A stretch of DNA of 45,763 nucleotides from Zoogloea dura (GTDB taxonomy: Bacteria; Pseudomonadota; Gammaproteobacteria; Burkholderiales; Rhodocyclaceae). A model generated the notes under the pieces. That model was not told the origin of the DNA and ran no database searches. It worked only from the letters and a program-made list of their open reading frames with translations. The position numbers and the translations under genes were made by a program. The stretch is from contig NZ_JABBGA010000031.1 in assembly GCF_012927165.1 (NCBI RefSeq), positions 1 through 45,763 of the forward strand, in the 5' to 3' direction. Of this stretch, positions 15,863-24,167 are shown piece by piece; the first letter of the stretch is position 1, and each line of letters opens with the position of its first letter.

Positions 15863-16486
15863 ATGGAAATGAAGTCATTCAAACATGCGGGCGGGCTTGC
15901 CATGCTTGCTCTGGCCCTGCTGGCAGCGCCCGCCGCCCGCGCAGACTATGCGTGGATCGAGGCGGATGGGCCGGGTGCCCGGGTGCAGGTGGGCGAACTC
16001 GGCACACCGCGCGAAGCCCGGCTTGTCGATGCACGGGCGCTGGCCGCCTCCGGCCAGAAGCTGGCGCTCCCTGCCGAGGGCGCACGCTGGGAGATTCCCG
16101 CCGCGCCTGCCGGCGATCTGCGCTTCTCGGCCCGGACGGTGGATGCCGCGGGCACCCTCGAATACCTGCACGCCCGTAGCGGCCGCCATGACACCCGCGC
16201 GGTGAACGACCTGGAGCTGGCCCCCACCCGCCCCGGCGGCTCGACCTTCCGCCTGTACTGGAAGGGTGAGCCGGTCAGCGCGTCGCTGGTGCGGGTGAGC
16301 ACGGCGGCCGGCTGGCAGAAGACGCTGCGGCCGGCGGAGGATGGCAGCGTCAGCCTGGACACGCCTTTCCCGGGGCTCTACGTGCTGGTCGTGTCGGCCC
16401 GCATGGACGGCGGCGCGGAGGTGGACGGCAGGCGCTACGCCGAAGTCCGGCATACCGCCAGCCTCAGCTTCAGGGTGGGGGAATGA
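15863..16486 (+). CDS. Secreted periplasmic protein, DUF4198-like
   Basis: 207 residues. A signal peptide (GGLAMLALALLAAPAARA) is followed by a beta-rich domain beginning DYAWIEADGPGARVQVGELG and ending YAEVRHTASLSFRVGE. The start WIE motif and the C-terminal strand resemble DUF4198 proteins, periplasmic carriers or accessory factors common beside metal transporters. ATG 15863 and 15869 are both possible; the choice changes two residues. The stop overlaps the macA start (ATGATG). A periplasmic role in handling iron or the siderophore between PepSY reductase and MacA is inference. Confidence 0.6.
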   Translation: MEMKSFKHAGGLAMLALALLAAPAARADYAWIEADGPGARVQVGELGTPREARLVDARALAASGQKLALPAEGARWEIPAAPAGDLRFSARTVDAAGTLEYLHARSGRHDTRAVNDLELAPTRPGGSTFRLYWKGEPVSASLVRVSTAAGWQKTLRPAEDGSVSLDTPFPGLYVLVVSARMDGGAEVDGRRYAEVRHTASLSFRVGE

Positions 16487-17664
16487 TGGGCCGGCCAGGA
16501 TTGTGGCGCCGGCTGGCAGGGCTGCTCGCCCTCGCCGGCATGGTGGCCGCGGGAGCGGGATGGGCCCTGCGTCCCACGCTGGAGTACGAAACGGCCGGGG
16601 TGGCGCGGGGTGACATCGAGGCCACCGTCACCGCCATCGGCACCCTCGAGCCGCGCCGCTATGTAGACATCGGCGCCCAGGTGTCCGGGCGTATCACCCG
16701 GCTGCACGTCCAACCGGGCAGCGTGGTGGGCAAGGGTGACCTGCTGGTCGAGATCGACCCCAGCGTGCAGCGCGCCACCGTCGATGCCGGACGTGCCGCG
16801 CTGGCCGGCCTGCACGCCCAGCTCGCCGAGCAGCAGGCCCAGCTGCGCCTGGCCGCCCTGCAGCAGGCCCGCCAGCAGCAGCTCTCGCGGGACGAGGCGA
16901 CCCGCCAGGAGGACGTGGATACCGCCGAGGCTGGACTGGCCGCGGCGCAGGCCCGGGTGGACAACCTGAAGGCCCAGATCCGCCAGACCCAGGCCACCCT
17001 GCAGGCCGACGAGGCCCGCCTGGGCTACACCCGGATCGATGCGCCGATGGCCGGCACGGTGGTCAGCGTCGAGGCGCGGGAAGGCCAGACCCTCAACGCC
17101 ACCTACCAGACACCGCACATCCTGCGCATCGCCGACCTGTCGGGCATGACGGTATGGACCGAGGTGTCGGAGGCCGATGTCCGCCAGGTGAAGGCCGGCC
17201 AGGCGGTCTACTTCACCACCCTGGGTGGCCATGGTGAGGCCGCGCCGCGGCGCTGGACTGGCCGTGTGCGCCAGATCCTGCCTGCACCACGCCCGGCGCC
17301 GGCGGTGCAGGGCAGCAGCGCCCAGCCGGCTGCCAGCAAGGCGGTGGCCTACACGGTGCTGTTCGACGTAGACAATGCCGACGGCGAGCTGATGCCCCAG
17401 ATGACGGCCCAGGTCAGCATCATCACTGCCGCCGCCAGAGGCCGGCTGCAGGCGCCGCTGGCCGCCCTGGAGCCGGTGGCGGGCGCGGCGGACCGCTTCA
17501 GTGCCCGGGTCCGCAAGGCCACCGGCGAGGTCGAGCGGCGCGAGATCCTGGCCGGGGTGCGCAATCGCCACATGATCGAAGTGCGCGAAGGCCTGGCCGA
17601 GGGGGAGGCCCTGGTGGTGGCCGAGCGCCGTCTTGATGGCGGCCCGCGGAGATTCACCTGGTGA
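16483..17664 (+). CDS. macA: MacA-like periplasmic adaptor (RND/HlyD family)
   Basis: 393 residues, anchored by one N-terminal membrane segment (LAGLLALAGMVAAGAGWALR). The biotinyl-lipoyl half GTLEPRRYVDIGAQVSGRIT and its partner LGYTRIDAPMAGTVVSVEAR flank an alpha-helical hairpin (residues about 95-175, rich in AQLAEQQAQLRL-type repeats), followed by beta-barrel and membrane-proximal domains. It joins MacB to an outer-membrane channel; no TolC-like gene is in the window. It overlaps the preceding gene and its stop overlaps the macB GTG start. In Pseudomonas the related PvdR-PvdT pair exports recycled pyoverdine, so a siderophore-efflux role is likely here by context. Confidence 0.85.
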   Translation: MMGRPGLWRRLAGLLALAGMVAAGAGWALRPTLEYETAGVARGDIEATVTAIGTLEPRRYVDIGAQVSGRITRLHVQPGSVVGKGDLLVEIDPSVQRATVDAGRAALAGLHAQLAEQQAQLRLAALQQARQQQLSRDEATRQEDVDTAEAGLAAAQARVDNLKAQIRQTQATLQADEARLGYTRIDAPMAGTVVSVEAREGQTLNATYQTPHILRIADLSGMTVWTEVSEADVRQVKAGQAVYFTTLGGHGEAAPRRWTGRVRQILPAPRPAPAVQGSSAQPAASKAVAYTVLFDVDNADGELMPQMTAQVSIITAAARGRLQAPLAALEPVAGAADRFSARVRKATGEVERREILAGVRNRHMIEVREGLAEGEALVVAERRLDGGPRRFTW

Positions 17665-19634
17665 GCGCCGCGGACCTTCCCCTGATCGCCCTGCGCGACC
17701 TGCGCAAGACCTACGGCGGTGGCGAGCAGCCGGTGGTGGAGGTGCTGCGCGGCCTGTCGCTGGACATCCATGCCGGCGAGTTCGTGGCCATCGTCGGCGC
17801 CTCGGGCTCCGGCAAGTCCACCCTGATGCACATCCTGGGCTGCCTGGACCGCCCGACCTCCGGCCAGTACCTCTTTGCCGGGCAGGACGTGGCCGGCTTC
17901 GATGCCGACCGCCTGGCCTGGCTGCGGCGCGAAGCTTTTGGCTTCGTCTTCCAGGGCTACCACCTGATCGCCAGCGAGACCGCCCGTGAGAACGTCGAGG
18001 TCCCCGCCGTGTATGCCGGCCTGGACGAGTCGGAGCGCTCTGCGCGGGCCAGCGCGCTGCTCGAGCGGCTGGGCCTCGGGGACCGCCAGCACAACCGCCC
18101 CCGGCAGCTATCCGGTGGCCAGCAGCAGCGGGTGTCGATCGCCCGGGCGCTGGTCAATGGCGGACGCATCATCCTCGCCGACGAGCCCACCGGCGCCCTC
18201 GACTCACGCAGCGGCGCCGAGGTCATGCGCCTGCTGGCCGAGCTGGCGGAGGCTGGGCACACCATCATCCTGATCACCCACGATCACCGTGTGGCGGCCC
18301 AGGCCCGCCGGGTGATCGAGATCCGCGACGGCCTGATCGTCGCCGATTCCGGCGTGCCGGCGGGGCAGGGGAAGGCCCTTGAAGAGGAGGCTGCGCAGGC
18401 CCGTTTCCCCGACGCCCCGCCGGCCGGGTCCGCCGCAGGCGCCTGGCGCGCCGAGCTGAAGGAGGCGGCCCGCAGCGCCTGGCGCGGCATGAACATGAAC
18501 CGCGGCCGGACCGGCCTGACCCTGCTCGGCATCGTCATCGGCGTGGCCTCGGTGATCGCCATGCTGGCCATCGGCGAGGGCGCCCGCCAGAAAGTGGCCA
18601 CCCAGATGGGCAGCATGGGCGCCACCATCATGTACATGGGCAGCCGGCCGCCCCCCACCGGCGGACCAGCCGGCATGGTCACCGAGGAGGATCTGGCCGC
18701 CATCGCCAGCCTGCCCGAGGTGGCCCGGGTGATGCCGGTGATCGGCGACCCGATCTCGGTGCGGCGCGGAAACATGGAGCGCAACCTCTACGTCTTTGCC
18801 GGCACCGAGGCGATGCCCCGCATGCACCACTGGCCCCTGGCGGCCGGGCGTTTCTTCAGCGCCCGCGAAGACAGCGACCTGGCCCCCCTGGTGGTGCTCG
18901 GCCACAAGGCCAGGGAGCACTTCTTCCCCGGCGGCGGCGACCCCATCGGCCGGCATCTGTTGATCGGCACGGCGCCCTTCGAGGTCATCGGGGTGATGGC
19001 CGAACGGGGGGCCGAATCCGGCAGCCAGGACTACGACGACATGGTCTTCATCCCCTACCGGGCCGGGCGGGCGCGGGTCTACCGGGCCCAGACCCAGCCC
19101 GACTACACGGTGATCGAGGCCGCCGGTGCGGCGCAGGTGCTGGCCGCCGAACAGGCCATCCGCCGGGTCCTGCTGGAACGCCACGGGCGCGAGGATTTCG
19201 GCATCGGCAATGCCGCTGCCAAGCTGCAGGCCGAGATGGAGACCCGCGAGGCGATGACCATGATGCTCGGCCTGATCGCCGCTGTATCCCTGGTGGTGGG
19301 CGGCATCGGCGTGATGAACGTGATGCTGATGACGGTGCGCGAACGGACCCGCGAGATCGGCATCCGCATGGCCACCGGCGCCCGCCAGCGCGACATCCTG
19401 CGCCAGTTCCTGACCGAATCGGTGCTCCTCACCGTGGCCGGCGGCCTGCTCGGCGTGGCGGCCGGGCTGGTGGCCGGCGGGCTCATGCTGCTGTGGGACG
19501 TGCCGGTGATCTTCTCCCTCACCGCGATGCTTGGCGCCTTCGCCTGCGCGGTGGTCACCGGCCTGCTCTTCGGCTACCTCCCCGCCCGCCAGGCGGCGCG
19601 GCTGGACCCGGTGGTGGCGCTGGCGGGGGAGTAG
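17661..19634 (+). CDS. macB: MacB-like ABC exporter (ATPase-permease fusion)
   Basis: 657 residues, GTG start overlapping the macA stop (GTGA). The N-terminal ATPase shows Walker A GASGSGKST, Q-loop FVFQGYHLI, signature LSGGQQQRVSIARAL, Walker B IILADEPTGALD and H-loop LITHDH. After a linker (residues about 235-275) come the first membrane helix (GLTLLGIVIGVASVIAMLAI), a large periplasmic domain, and three C-terminal helices of the FtsX type (VGGIGVMNVMLMTVRERTRE). MacB is a mechanotransmission pump that expels substrates from the periplasm through MacA and an outer-membrane channel. It ends the siderophore operon, converging on nrdB 33 bases on. Confidence 0.92.
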   Translation: MSAADLPLIALRDLRKTYGGGEQPVVEVLRGLSLDIHAGEFVAIVGASGSGKSTLMHILGCLDRPTSGQYLFAGQDVAGFDADRLAWLRREAFGFVFQGYHLIASETARENVEVPAVYAGLDESERSARASALLERLGLGDRQHNRPRQLSGGQQQRVSIARALVNGGRIILADEPTGALDSRSGAEVMRLLAELAEAGHTIILITHDHRVAAQARRVIEIRDGLIVADSGVPAGQGKALEEEAAQARFPDAPPAGSAAGAWRAELKEAARSAWRGMNMNRGRTGLTLLGIVIGVASVIAMLAIGEGARQKVATQMGSMGATIMYMGSRPPPTGGPAGMVTEEDLAAIASLPEVARVMPVIGDPISVRRGNMERNLYVFAGTEAMPRMHHWPLAAGRFFSAREDSDLAPLVVLGHKAREHFFPGGGDPIGRHLLIGTAPFEVIGVMAERGAESGSQDYDDMVFIPYRAGRARVYRAQTQPDYTVIEAAGAAQVLAAEQAIRRVLLERHGREDFGIGNAAAKLQAEMETREAMTMMLGLIAAVSLVVGGIGVMNVMLMTVRERTREIGIRMATGARQRDILRQFLTESVLLTVAGGLLGVAAGLVAGGLMLLWDVPVIFSLTAMLGAFACAVVTGLLFGYLPARQAARLDPVVALAGE

Positions 19635-19667
19635 GGCGGGGGGCTTTTCCCGTGCCCGCGAGTCTGC

Positions 19668-20795
19668 CTACTCCCAGGCCAGCGCCCCTCCCGTCTGGTA
19701 CTCCGTGACCCGCGTCTCGAAGAAGTTCTTCTCCTTGCGCAGGTTGGCCTGTTCGTCGAGCCAGGGCAGGACGTTCTCGGCGCCGGGGAAAGGTTCGGCG
19801 AGGCCGACCTGGCGGGCGCGGCGGTTGGCCATGAAGCGGAACTGGCGGGTGTGCAGGTCGGCGTTGTAGCCGAGGATGGGGTCGCGCAGGATGTAGGCGG
19901 CGTAGGCTGCCTCGGCGGCTTCGGCTTCGTCCCACAGGGTTTTCAGGGCGGCCGGGTCGAGGCTCAGGTTCTCTTCCTTGAGCAGTTCGCGCACCACCCG
20001 GATGCCGAAGGCGCAGTGCAGCACCTCGTCGCGCATGATGTACTGGAGCTGCTCGGCGGCGCCCTTCATCAGGCCCCGGCGCTGCAGGGCGAAGATGGGG
20101 GTGAAGCCGTTGTAGAACCAGCAGCCCTCGAAGATGGCCGCGAAGAAGAAGTAGGAGAGGGCGAATTCGTGCAGGTTGTCCCGGTCGGCCAGATCGAAGT
20201 CGGGGCGCATGACCCGCTCCAGGCGTCGGTTGGCCAGGGCGATCTTGCCGTGGATGGCGGGCACCACCCGGTAGCGGTTGTAGATCTCCTGCTGGTCGAG
20301 GCCGATGCTCTCGATGCAGTGCTGGTAGGTCCAGGTGTGCAGGGCTTCTTCATACACCTGGCGGGCCTGGTAGATCTGTAGTTCGGGAGCGCTCATCTTC
20401 TCCATCACGGCCAGGCCGATGTTGCGCATGGCCAGGATGTCGGAGGTGGTGAGGTAGGCCAGCACGTTCTCGAAGACATGGCGCTCGGCGCCACTGAGCT
20501 TGTGGTGGTAGTCGTGCACGTCCTGGGCCATGGAAATCTCCAGGGGCGTCCAGTGGTTGCGGTTGGCCTTGAGGAAGAACTCCCAGGCCCAGGGGTACTT
20601 GAAGGGCGCCAGCTGGTTGATGTCGGTCTTGCCGCCGACGATGCGCTTGTCGGCGGCGTTGACCGGGGCCAGGGACGGGCCGGGGGCCGCGGCGGGTGCC
20701 GGTGCCGCAGTCCCGGCTTGTGCCGGGGCGGGGCGGGCAGGCGGGGTGGTCCGTACGGGCGCGTCGTCCCAGTCGTTGAAGTGCAGCGCGCTCAT
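19668..20795 (-). CDS. nrdB: Ribonucleotide reductase class I, beta subunit
   Basis: 375 residues from ATG 20795, whose first bases overlap the nrdA stop (ATGA). The first 45 residues are an Ala/Pro-rich extension (ARPAPAQAGTAAPAPAAAPG) before the ferritin-like core. Metal ligands and radical site are intact: D119 (TTSDILAM), E150 and H153 with the radical Tyr157 in YEEALHTWTY, then AIFEGCWFYNG and MRDEVLHCAFG. The subunit makes the tyrosyl radical needed by NrdA to turn ribonucleotides into deoxyribonucleotides; it needs O2 and iron or manganese but not B12. Cotranscribed with nrdA behind a cobalamin riboswitch. Confidence 0.92.
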   Translation of the reverse strand: MSALHFNDWDDAPVRTTPPARPAPAQAGTAAPAPAAAPGPSLAPVNAADKRIVGGKTDINQLAPFKYPWAWEFFLKANRNHWTPLEISMAQDVHDYHHKLSGAERHVFENVLAYLTTSDILAMRNIGLAVMEKMSAPELQIYQARQVYEEALHTWTYQHCIESIGLDQQEIYNRYRVVPAIHGKIALANRRLERVMRPDFDLADRDNLHEFALSYFFFAAIFEGCWFYNGFTPIFALQRRGLMKGAAEQLQYIMRDEVLHCAFGIRVVRELLKEENLSLDPAALKTLWDEAEAAEAAYAAYILRDPILGYNADLHTRQFRFMANRRARQVGLAEPFPGAENVLPWLDEQANLRKEKNFFETRVTEYQTGGALAWE

Positions 20796-23578
20796 TGGCA
20801 GGCCTCGCATTCGGGGTTGTCGATGGCGCAGAAGCGCGGGGCTTCGTCGCCCGTGGGGGCGGGCTCGTCGCGGCCGCCGGATTTCTCCATCTGGCTGGCG
20901 CCCAGGGTGCGCAGGTAGTAGGTGGTCTTGAGGCCACGCAGCCAGGCCAGCTTGTAGATCTCGTCGAGCTTGCGGCCGGACGGTGTGGCCAGGTAGAGGT
21001 TGAGGGACTGGGCCTGGTCGATCCACTTCTGGCGCCGGGCGGCGGCTTCGATCAGCCACACCGGGTCGATCTCGAAGGCGGTGGCGTAGCGGGCCTTGAG
21101 TTCGTCCGGCACCCGGTCGATGCGGGCCAGGGAGCCGTCGAAGTACTTGAGGTCGGCCACCATCACTTCGTCCCACAGGTCGAGGGCCTTGAGGTCGCGC
21201 ACCAGGGCTTCGTTGACCACCGTGAACTCCCCGGACAGGTTGGATTTGACGTAGAGGTTCTGGTAGCCGGGTTCGATGCTGGCGGACACGCCGACGATGT
21301 TGGAGATGGTGGCGGTGGGGGCGATGGCCACGCAGTTGGAGTTGCGCATGCCGTGGCGGGCGATGCGCTCGCGCAGGGCGGCCCAGTCCAGGCGGGCCTC
21401 GCGGTCCACCTCCAGCTGCCCGCCGCGCCCTGCTTCCAGCAGGCCGAGGGAGTCCAGGGGCAGGATGCCGCGGCTCCACAGGCTGCCGTCGAAGCTGCTG
21501 TAGCGGCCGCGCTCGCGGGCCAGTTCGGTGGACGCCCAGTAGGCCTGGTAGCACACCGCCTCCATGGCCCGGTCGGCGAAGTCCACCGCCTCGTGCGAGG
21601 CGTAGGGCAGGCCGAGGGCATACAGGCAGTCGGCAAAGCCCATGATGCCGAGGCCCACCGGGCGGTGCAGCAGGTTGGCCCGGCGGGCCTTCGGGGTGGC
21701 GTAGAAGTTGATGTCCACCACGTTGTCGAGCATGCGCAGGGCGGTGCTGATGGTGCGGGCCAGCTTGTCCATGTCGAGCCGGCCGTCCTTCAGGTGGGCG
21801 GGCAGGTTCACCGAGCCCAGGTTGCACACCGCGGTTTCGTTGTCGGAGGTGTTGAGGGTGATCTCGGTGCACAGGTTGGAGCTATGCACCACGCCCACAT
21901 GCTGCTGCGGCGAGCGCAGGTTGCAGGCGTCCTTGAAGGTGAGCCAGGGGTGGCCGGTCTCGAATAGCATGGTGAGCATGCGCCGCCACAGCTGCACGGC
22001 AGGGATGCGCTTGAACAGGCGCAGCTCTCCGGCGGCGGCCTTGGCCTCGTAGGCGGTGTAGGCGGCCTCGAAGTCGGCGCCGAAGCGCTCGTGCAGGTCG
22101 GGGGTGTCCACCGGCGAGAAGAGGGTCCATTCGGCGTTGTCCATGACCCGCTTCATGAACAGGTCGGGGATCCAGTTGGCGGTGTTCATGTCATGGGTGC
22201 GGCGCCGCTCGTCGCCGGTGTTCTTGCGCAGGTCGAGGAATTCCTCGATGTCCAGGTGCCAGGTCTCCAGGTAGGCGCACACCGCGCCCTTGCGCTTGCC
22301 GCCCTGGTTCACCGCCACGGCGGTGTCATTGACCACCTTGAGGAAGGGGATGACGCCCTGGCTCTGGCCGTTGGTGCCCTTGATGAGGCTGCCGAGGGCG
22401 CGCACCGGGGTCCAGTCGTTGCCCAGGCCGCCGGCGTATTTCTGCAGCAGGGCGTTCTCCTTGACCGCCTGGTAGATGCCTTCCAGGTCGTCCGAGACGG
22501 TGGTGAGGTAGCACGACGAGAGCTGCGGGTGGCGCGTGCCGCTGTTGAACAGGGTCGGCGTGGAGCACATGAAGTCGAAGCTCGAGATCAGGTCGTAGAA
22601 CTCGATGGCGCGGGCCTCCCGGTCGATCTCACCGAGGGCCAGGCCCATCGCGACGCGCATGAAGAAGACCTGCGGCAGCTCGATGCGGCGCCCGTCCATG
22701 TGCAGGAAGTAGCGGTCGTAGAGGGTCTGCAGGCCCAGGTAGCCGAACTGCAGGTCGCGCTCGGGGCGCAGTGCGGCGGCCAGGCGCGGGAGGTCGAACT
22801 CGGCCAGGCGTGGGTCGAGGAGTTCGGCGCCGATGCCCTTGCGGACGAATTCGGGCAGGTAGTCGGCATAGGTGCCGGCCAGTTCGTCCAGCCCGATGCG
22901 GTGGCCCAGCACCTCCCGGCCGAGGCTGGCCAGCAGCAGGCGGGCGGTGACCTGGTTGTAGGCCGGCTCCCGTTCGATCAGGCTGCGCGCGGCGAGGATC
23001 AGGGCCTGCTCCACGTCGGCGAGGGGCACGCCGTCGTAGAGGTTCTTCAGGGCGTGGTCGAGCACGCTCGGGGCCGATACGCCCTCGCCCAGCCCGCTGC
23101 AGGCGGCCTGGCAGGTGCGCAGCAGGGCGGCGCTGTCGAGGGGGATGCGGCGCCCGCCGTCCACCACGTGCAGCACCGTCTGCTCACGGGCCTCGGCCGG
23201 CGCGGCAGCCCGTTCGGCGGCGCGGCGTTCGCGATAGAGCACGTAGGCGCGGGCCACGTCGTGTTCGCCGGAGCGCATCAGGGCCAGCTCCACCTGGTCC
23301 TGGATATCCTCGATGGACACCGTGCCACCGTCGGGCAGGCGCCGGGTCAGGGCCCGCAGCACGGTGTCGGTGAGGCGGCCGACGATCTCGCGCACCCGGG
23401 ACGAGCCGGCGCTGCCGCTGCCCTCGACGGCCAGGAAGGCCTTGCTCATGGCCACGGCGATCTTGTCCGCGTTGAAGGCGACCACGGCCCCGTTGCGGCG
23501 GATGACCTGCAACGCGGCAAGGGTCGGGTCGTGGCTGTCGGGCTGGCTGGTGCTGGGGGGCAGGGCGGTGGCGAGCAA
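20792..23578 (-). CDS. nrdA: Ribonucleotide reductase class I, alpha subunit
   Basis: 928 residues if started at TTG 23578, the best choice: GGAG lies eight bases upstream, whereas in-frame ATGs further up fall inside the cobalamin riboswitch and the next ATG downstream would delete the ATP cone. The ATP-cone (QVIRRNGAVVAFNADKIAVA) is followed by the large-subunit barrel: HPQLSSCYLTTVSDD holds the first redox cysteine, SSNLCTEITLNTSDN the active-site Cys and Glu, AVCNLGSVNL the second redox cysteine. The C-terminus ends CAIDNPECEACQ with the shuttle CxxC. It reduces ribonucleoside diphosphates with NrdB. The cobalamin riboswitch means expression should fall when B12 is plentiful, the pattern seen where a B12-dependent class II enzyme is also encoded. 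Confidence 0.9.
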   Translation of the reverse strand: MLATALPPSTSQPDSHDPTLAALQVIRRNGAVVAFNADKIAVAMSKAFLAVEGSGSAGSSRVREIVGRLTDTVLRALTRRLPDGGTVSIEDIQDQVELALMRSGEHDVARAYVLYRERRAAERAAAPAEAREQTVLHVVDGGRRIPLDSAALLRTCQAACSGLGEGVSAPSVLDHALKNLYDGVPLADVEQALILAARSLIEREPAYNQVTARLLLASLGREVLGHRIGLDELAGTYADYLPEFVRKGIGAELLDPRLAEFDLPRLAAALRPERDLQFGYLGLQTLYDRYFLHMDGRRIELPQVFFMRVAMGLALGEIDREARAIEFYDLISSFDFMCSTPTLFNSGTRHPQLSSCYLTTVSDDLEGIYQAVKENALLQKYAGGLGNDWTPVRALGSLIKGTNGQSQGVIPFLKVVNDTAVAVNQGGKRKGAVCAYLETWHLDIEEFLDLRKNTGDERRRTHDMNTANWIPDLFMKRVMDNAEWTLFSPVDTPDLHERFGADFEAAYTAYEAKAAAGELRLFKRIPAVQLWRRMLTMLFETGHPWLTFKDACNLRSPQQHVGVVHSSNLCTEITLNTSDNETAVCNLGSVNLPAHLKDGRLDMDKLARTISTALRMLDNVVDINFYATPKARRANLLHRPVGLGIMGFADCLYALGLPYASHEAVDFADRAMEAVCYQAYWASTELARERGRYSSFDGSLWSRGILPLDSLGLLEAGRGGQLEVDREARLDWAALRERIARHGMRNSNCVAIAPTATISNIVGVSASIEPGYQNLYVKSNLSGEFTVVNEALVRDLKALDLWDEVMVADLKYFDGSLARIDRVPDELKARYATAFEIDPVWLIEAAARRQKWIDQAQSLNLYLATPSGRKLDEIYKLAWLRGLKTTYYLRTLGASQMEKSGGRDEPAPTGDEAPRFCAIDNPECEACQ

Positions 23579-23580
23579 GG

Positions 23581-23610
23581 CGATTCTCCGAGTTGGGGGG
23601 CGGAGAATCG
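23581..23610 (-). promoter_or_regulatory. Shine-Dalgarno-sequestering hairpin of nrdA
   Basis: A perfect 10-bp inverted repeat, CGATTCTCCG and CGGAGAATCG, around a 10-base loop. On the mRNA strand the 3' arm contains the GGAG ribosome site of nrdA and ends two bases before the TTG start, so pairing would block translation. It is the natural candidate for the riboswitch expression platform. Confidence 0.7.
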
Positions 23611-23744
23611 AGGACCCGGTGGGTGCCACCCGGCAACACGGCGGCTGGCTCCCCTGGCGGGAATGGCAGCCCCGGCGCACGGTGGCGGCGGGACCGCTCC
23701 TCGTTTCAGGGACACCCCGCCCCAAAAGCATTGAAGGAATGGGC

Positions 23745-23915
23745 CATGGCAGGTCTCCTGACTCTCGGGTCCGTGTGTCGTGCCAGCCTTCCCGGAGCGC
23801 ATCCAGTGGCAGTGGGGGCACGAAACTCGCCGATCACAGTTGCGGGGGCAGTGCTGGCATTGAGGCGTGTCGCCTCGCACCAGCTTCCCTTTTCATCCCC
23901 TGTCGGGGAACCAAT
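23745..23915 (-). promoter_or_regulatory. Cobalamin (B12) riboswitch upstream of nrdA
   Basis: Read on the minus strand the conserved cobalamin-aptamer elements occur in order: GGGGATGAAAAGGGAAGCTG near 23902-23883, the B12 box GCCCCCGCAACTGTGATC near 23849-23832, CCACTGG then GGGAAGGCTGGCACGA near 23802-23778, and GTCAGGAGACCTGCC closing P1 at 23763-23748. About 165 bases separate the aptamer from the nrdA start; that spacer ends in the hairpin covering the ribosome site. Within the 589-base gap 23579-24167 the remainder is the thioesterase promoter. Confidence 0.93.
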
Positions 23916-24050
23916 GACGGGGCGGAGTGTAGGAGGGGGGCTGGCGGGCTGTCAAGGATTTTCCCGTATGTAGTGGGTGGGGTGGCTTTGGGGTCAATGG
24001 GTAGTGGGTCGGGAAGGGCTGTGCGCTCGGCCGGAGCAGCGTGCGGCGGG

Positions 24051-24140
24051 TTCGCAAGCTTCGCAAACGCACGGGTTTCCCCTGGAAAATCTTCGCCATT
24101 TCAGTGGCTTCCGGTGTTTTCCGGATGCGTATATTGCGAA
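24051..24140 (+). promoter_or_regulatory. Thioesterase promoter module with PrpR/ScfR-like repeats
   Basis: Starts with TTCGCAAGCTTCGCAAA (24051-24067) and ends with TGCGTATATTGCGAA (24126-24140), which holds a -10-like TATATT. It aligns gaplessly over 90 bases with the prpC promoter (minus 34248-34159) at 62 of 90 positions. The A repeat differs there by one base and the 15-base end is identical. The module ends 27 bases before the thioesterase ATG. Confidence 0.75.
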
Positions 24141-24167
24141 GCGTCTCCTCAACCCCGGTACGCATCC

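Noticed and set aside
13675-15903. Minus-strand open frame of 742 codons opposite the PepSY region
   Set aside because: Low-complexity translation without family features; the plus-strand genes are coupled by overlaps and have recognisable domains.
22091-23734. Plus-strand open frame of 547 codons opposite nrdA
   Set aside because: Antisense shadow of nrdA that also runs through the riboswitch spacer.
23579-23821. An 81-codon upstream extension of nrdA to ATG 23821
   Set aside because: The added codons would translate the cobalamin aptamer and its spacer; TTG 23578 with GGAG fits the ATP-cone start.
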